Positions 6,322 to 7,642 of a stretch of DNA of 7,642 bases are shown piece after piece. The stretch's first letter is position 1. Every line of letters starts with the position of its first letter. This DNA comes from JAGHAJ01 sp964559865 [NCBI: uncultured Synergistota bacterium] (lineage in GTDB: Bacteria; Synergistota; JAGHAJ01), in NCBI GenBank assembly GCA_964559865.1, contig CAZLJD010000018.1, positions 1-7,642 of the forward strand, in the 5' to 3' direction. Made by a program: the position numbers and the translations under genes. The notes under the pieces were generated by a model. That model was given only the letters and a program-made list of their open reading frames with translations. It was not told the origin of the DNA and searched no databases.

Positions 6322-7001
6322 CAGTACTTCAAAGACTCCTTTAAAGTTTTCATTATCACAGATGCAGAAGAGAGGGTAGACTCACCCGCAACTCGGGGAT
6401 AGTAGTGCAGACCTATCTCCCTTATCCTGTAACCTTTTCTCGTCGCCTCCATCAGAAATTCTGCATCTATAAAAGAACCCTCAGAACAGAGAGTTATCTC
6501 GTCAAGAATCTTGCGTTTAAAAAGTTTAAACGCAAAGTTTACATCCCTAACTTTAAGCCCAAAGAAGAGTCTTATGTAAAAGTTATAACCAGCAGAGAGG
6601 ATCTTTCTCCTAAAAGACTCCCTTTCTCCTATTCTATAGCCAGTAACGACGTCCGCCTCATCAATAATATCAAAGGCAATCCGTGTCTCTTCAAAATCTA
6701 TAGGAAGATCTGCATCGGTGTAAAATATCAAATCCTTCGTAGCATTAGCAAATCCAGTACGAATAGTTGCACCAAGCTTCCTGTTTACATCGTGGTGTAT
6801 TACCTTTACCTCCCGATGCTCACTTGCAAGCCTATCCGCTATCTCTCCAGAGCCATCTGTACTGGCATCGTCCACAATGATAACCTCGAAGTCGTCTGCA
6901 ACCTCTCTACCAAGCTTAAGTGCCCTCCTCACAGATTCTTCAATATTATCCTTCTCGTTATACATGGGAAAAACAAAAGAGACACTGTACTTCCTCATCA
7001 T
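6300..7001 (-). CDS. GT2 polyprenyl-phosphate glycosyltransferase (DPM1/ArnC/FlmF-like)
   Basis: A 233-residue family 2 glycosyltransferase of the dolichyl/undecaprenyl-phosphate sugar synthase group. Motifs: FVFPMYNEKDNIEESV (9-24), EVIIVDDASTDGSGE (39-53), the metal-binding DxD in FYTDADLPID (93-102), VRDVNFAFKLFKR (151-163) in place of the DxxSGFRLY block, and EIGLHYYPRVAGES (195-208). It would move a sugar from a nucleotide donor to a polyprenyl phosphate on the cytoplasmic face. Unlike ArnC or GtrB it has no C-terminal membrane helices; the tail is a basic WWRRRFL that may lie on the membrane. ATG 7001 overlaps the upstream stop (ATGA), with a second ATG directly after it, so the start is ambiguous by one codon. 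Donor sugar is not predictable from sequence; the neighbouring deacetylase argues for an N-acetylhexosamine. An 11-bp inverted repeat sits within codons of the FAFKLFKRK stretch. Confidence 0.92.
   Translation of the reverse strand: MMRKYSVSFVFPMYNEKDNIEESVRRALKLGREVADDFEVIIVDDASTDGSGEIADRLASEHREVKVIHHDVNRKLGATIRTGFANATKDLIFYTDADLPIDFEETRIAFDIIDEADVVTGYRIGERESFRRKILSAGYNFYIRLFFGLKVRDVNFAFKLFKRKILDEITLCSEGSFIDAEFLMEATRKGYRIREIGLHYYPRVAGESTLSSASVIMKTLKESLKYWWRRRFL
6319..6342 (-). promoter_or_regulatory. Shine-Dalgarno and GTG start of the deacetylase gene
   Basis: On the minus strand AAAGGAG (6342-6336) precedes GTG 6321 by 14 bases, inside the end of the GT2 gene. Again a CTG codon directly precedes the chosen start, at 11 bases. 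The GTG is preferred because it places the NADDFG motif at residues 9-14, as usual for the family. Confidence 0.5.
6511..6535. repeat. Perfect 11-bp inverted repeat with 3-nt spacer inside the GT2 gene
   Basis: Left arm ttgcgtttaaa (6511-6521), spacer aag (6522-6524), right arm tttaaacgcaa (6525-6535); the arms are exact reverse complements and pairing ends at 6510/6536. In the GT2 mRNA it would fold as an 11-bp stem with a 3-nt loop. It encodes conserved residues (FAFKLFKRK), so chance and codon choice may explain part of it. No U-tract follows immediately on the minus strand, so it is not a typical terminator. Confidence 0.9.
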
Positions 7002-7642
7002 TCCACCACTACAAGAACCTTTCTACCAGCAAATCGCACGGCTTTTACACCTTTACCAAAGACCTCCAAAAGTCTGTAATACTCAGGCTTCCGCATAAGG
7101 ATTACTATCCTTTTATGCCGTCTTCTGCACACACGCACGCTTTCAATTAGTGCATCAAAGTTCTCAAGTTTCTTACCAACGAGGTCCGTGTAAAATATAA
7201 CACTTGGCACATGCAACTCCTGAATAATAAAGACTGACCCTGGTTTTACCAGCTGCTTTATGTCAGACGCAAAAATACGAGTTGAGTTATACTGACCAAC
7301 AAGAGGAAATATTACAAGAGCCGAAAATACAAGGAAAAACACGCCAAAGATGTATAAAGCATACAAAGAAAGCATAAACTTCCTTCTGAAGGCTAAAAAC
7401 ACATGTACAGAAGAGAGCACAACCGATACCACTGCAAAAAAGATAACAAGGTTCCCATAGGGTAGTGACTCCGCCCTATTGGCCCTGTAAAAGACGTAAG
7501 ACACAATCAGTGCAATCACCAGAGGCACGAATGTAGACCATCTCGGGAATCTGTCATCTTTAACAGAGACGAAAAAGTACTTAGCCACAAGGACAGCAAG
7601 TGGTGGAAACATCGGAAGGATATAAGATGGTAATCGTGTTTG
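6998..7642 (-). CDS. ArnT/FlmK-like membrane glycosyltransferase (GT83/PMT type), C-terminal part
   Basis: The gene enters from the right edge: the frame is open to 7642, beyond the ATG at 7612, and the ten extra residues QTRLPSYILP complete the 'TKLPxYxLP' motif of ArnT-type transferases, so 7612 is not the start. 214 residues are visible, compared with about 500-580 for the family. They hold four hydrophobic segments (about 4-25, 34-52, 62-84, 89-115) followed by a soluble C-terminal domain (116-214: NSTRIFASDIKQLVKPGS, VPSVIFYTDLV, RKPEYYRLLEVFGKGVKAV). This resembles the periplasmic tail of these enzymes. Family members use a polyprenyl-phosphate-linked sugar as donor and glycosylate lipid A or other acceptors in the periplasm. 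The catalytic N-terminal loop is outside the window, so substrate and activity cannot be judged. It is the first visible gene of the leftward operon and overlaps the GT2 start (ATGA). Confidence 0.85.
   Translation of the reverse strand, partial: QTRLPSYILPMFPPLAVLVAKYFFVSVKDDRFPRWSTFVPLVIALIVSYVFYRANRAESLPYGNLVIFFAVVSVVLSSVHVFLAFRRKFMLSLYALYIFGVFFLVFSALVIFPLVGQYNSTRIFASDIKQLVKPGSVFIIQELHVPSVIFYTDLVGKKLENFDALIESVRVCRRRHKRIVILMRKPEYYRLLEVFGKGVKAVRFAGRKVLVVVE

Noticed and set aside
6405-7079. Long + strand open frame (224 residues) antisense to the GT2 gene
   Set aside because: The opposite strand carries clear GT2 motifs (VDDASTDGS, DAD); the antisense product has no recognisable domain and low-complexity composition.
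4786-7642. A standard arnBCADTEF operon
   Set aside because: No ArnA, ArnB or NodB-type ArnD is present; the deacetylase is of the unrelated YdjC family.

Overview
This window looks like a piece of a compact chromosome from a Gram-negative-type (diderm) bacterium. It encodes a tripartite-type RND efflux pump and a lipid-linked sugar modification cassette, both of which presuppose an outer envelope. The heavy use of ATA, AGA and AGG codons and the complete absence of intergenic DNA resemble thermophilic lineages such as Aquificota, but that placement is a weak inference. I saw no RNA gene, insertion sequence, CRISPR array or promoter. Every base lies in a protein-coding gene and all eight gene junctions overlap.

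Rightward block (1-4116, + strand): the end of a periplasmic adaptor (membrane fusion protein), a complete HAE1-type RND permease of 1017 residues starting in an ATGA overlap, and a DUF402 protein starting at a TTG inside the end of the permease gene. These look like one operon whose promoter lies left of the window. The permease has asparagines where classical proton-driven pumps carry the two TM4 aspartates and the TM10 lysine, so its energy coupling is unclear.

Leftward block (7642-4076, - strand), in transcription order: the C-terminal part of an ArnT/FlmK-like membrane glycosyltransferase (cut by the window edge), a GT2 polyprenyl-phosphate glycosyltransferase, a YdjC/ChbG/NaxD-type amide deacetylase, two small four-helix EamA/SMR proteins of the ArnE/ArnF type, and a DUF72 TIM-barrel protein. 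Together the first five can be read as a pathway. GT2 loads an N-acetylated sugar onto a polyprenyl phosphate, the deacetylase exposes its amine, the small pair flips the lipid-linked amino sugar across the inner membrane, and the ArnT-like enzyme transfers it to an envelope acceptor such as lipid A. This parallels the Francisella FlmF2/NaxD/FlmK galactosamine route with an Arn-type flippase pair added. DUF72 at the end, in a TTGA overlap, is the unexplained member.

The two blocks converge and their last genes overlap by 41 bp, leaving no room for an intergenic terminator. A perfect 11-bp inverted repeat with a 3-nt loop sits inside the GT2 gene.
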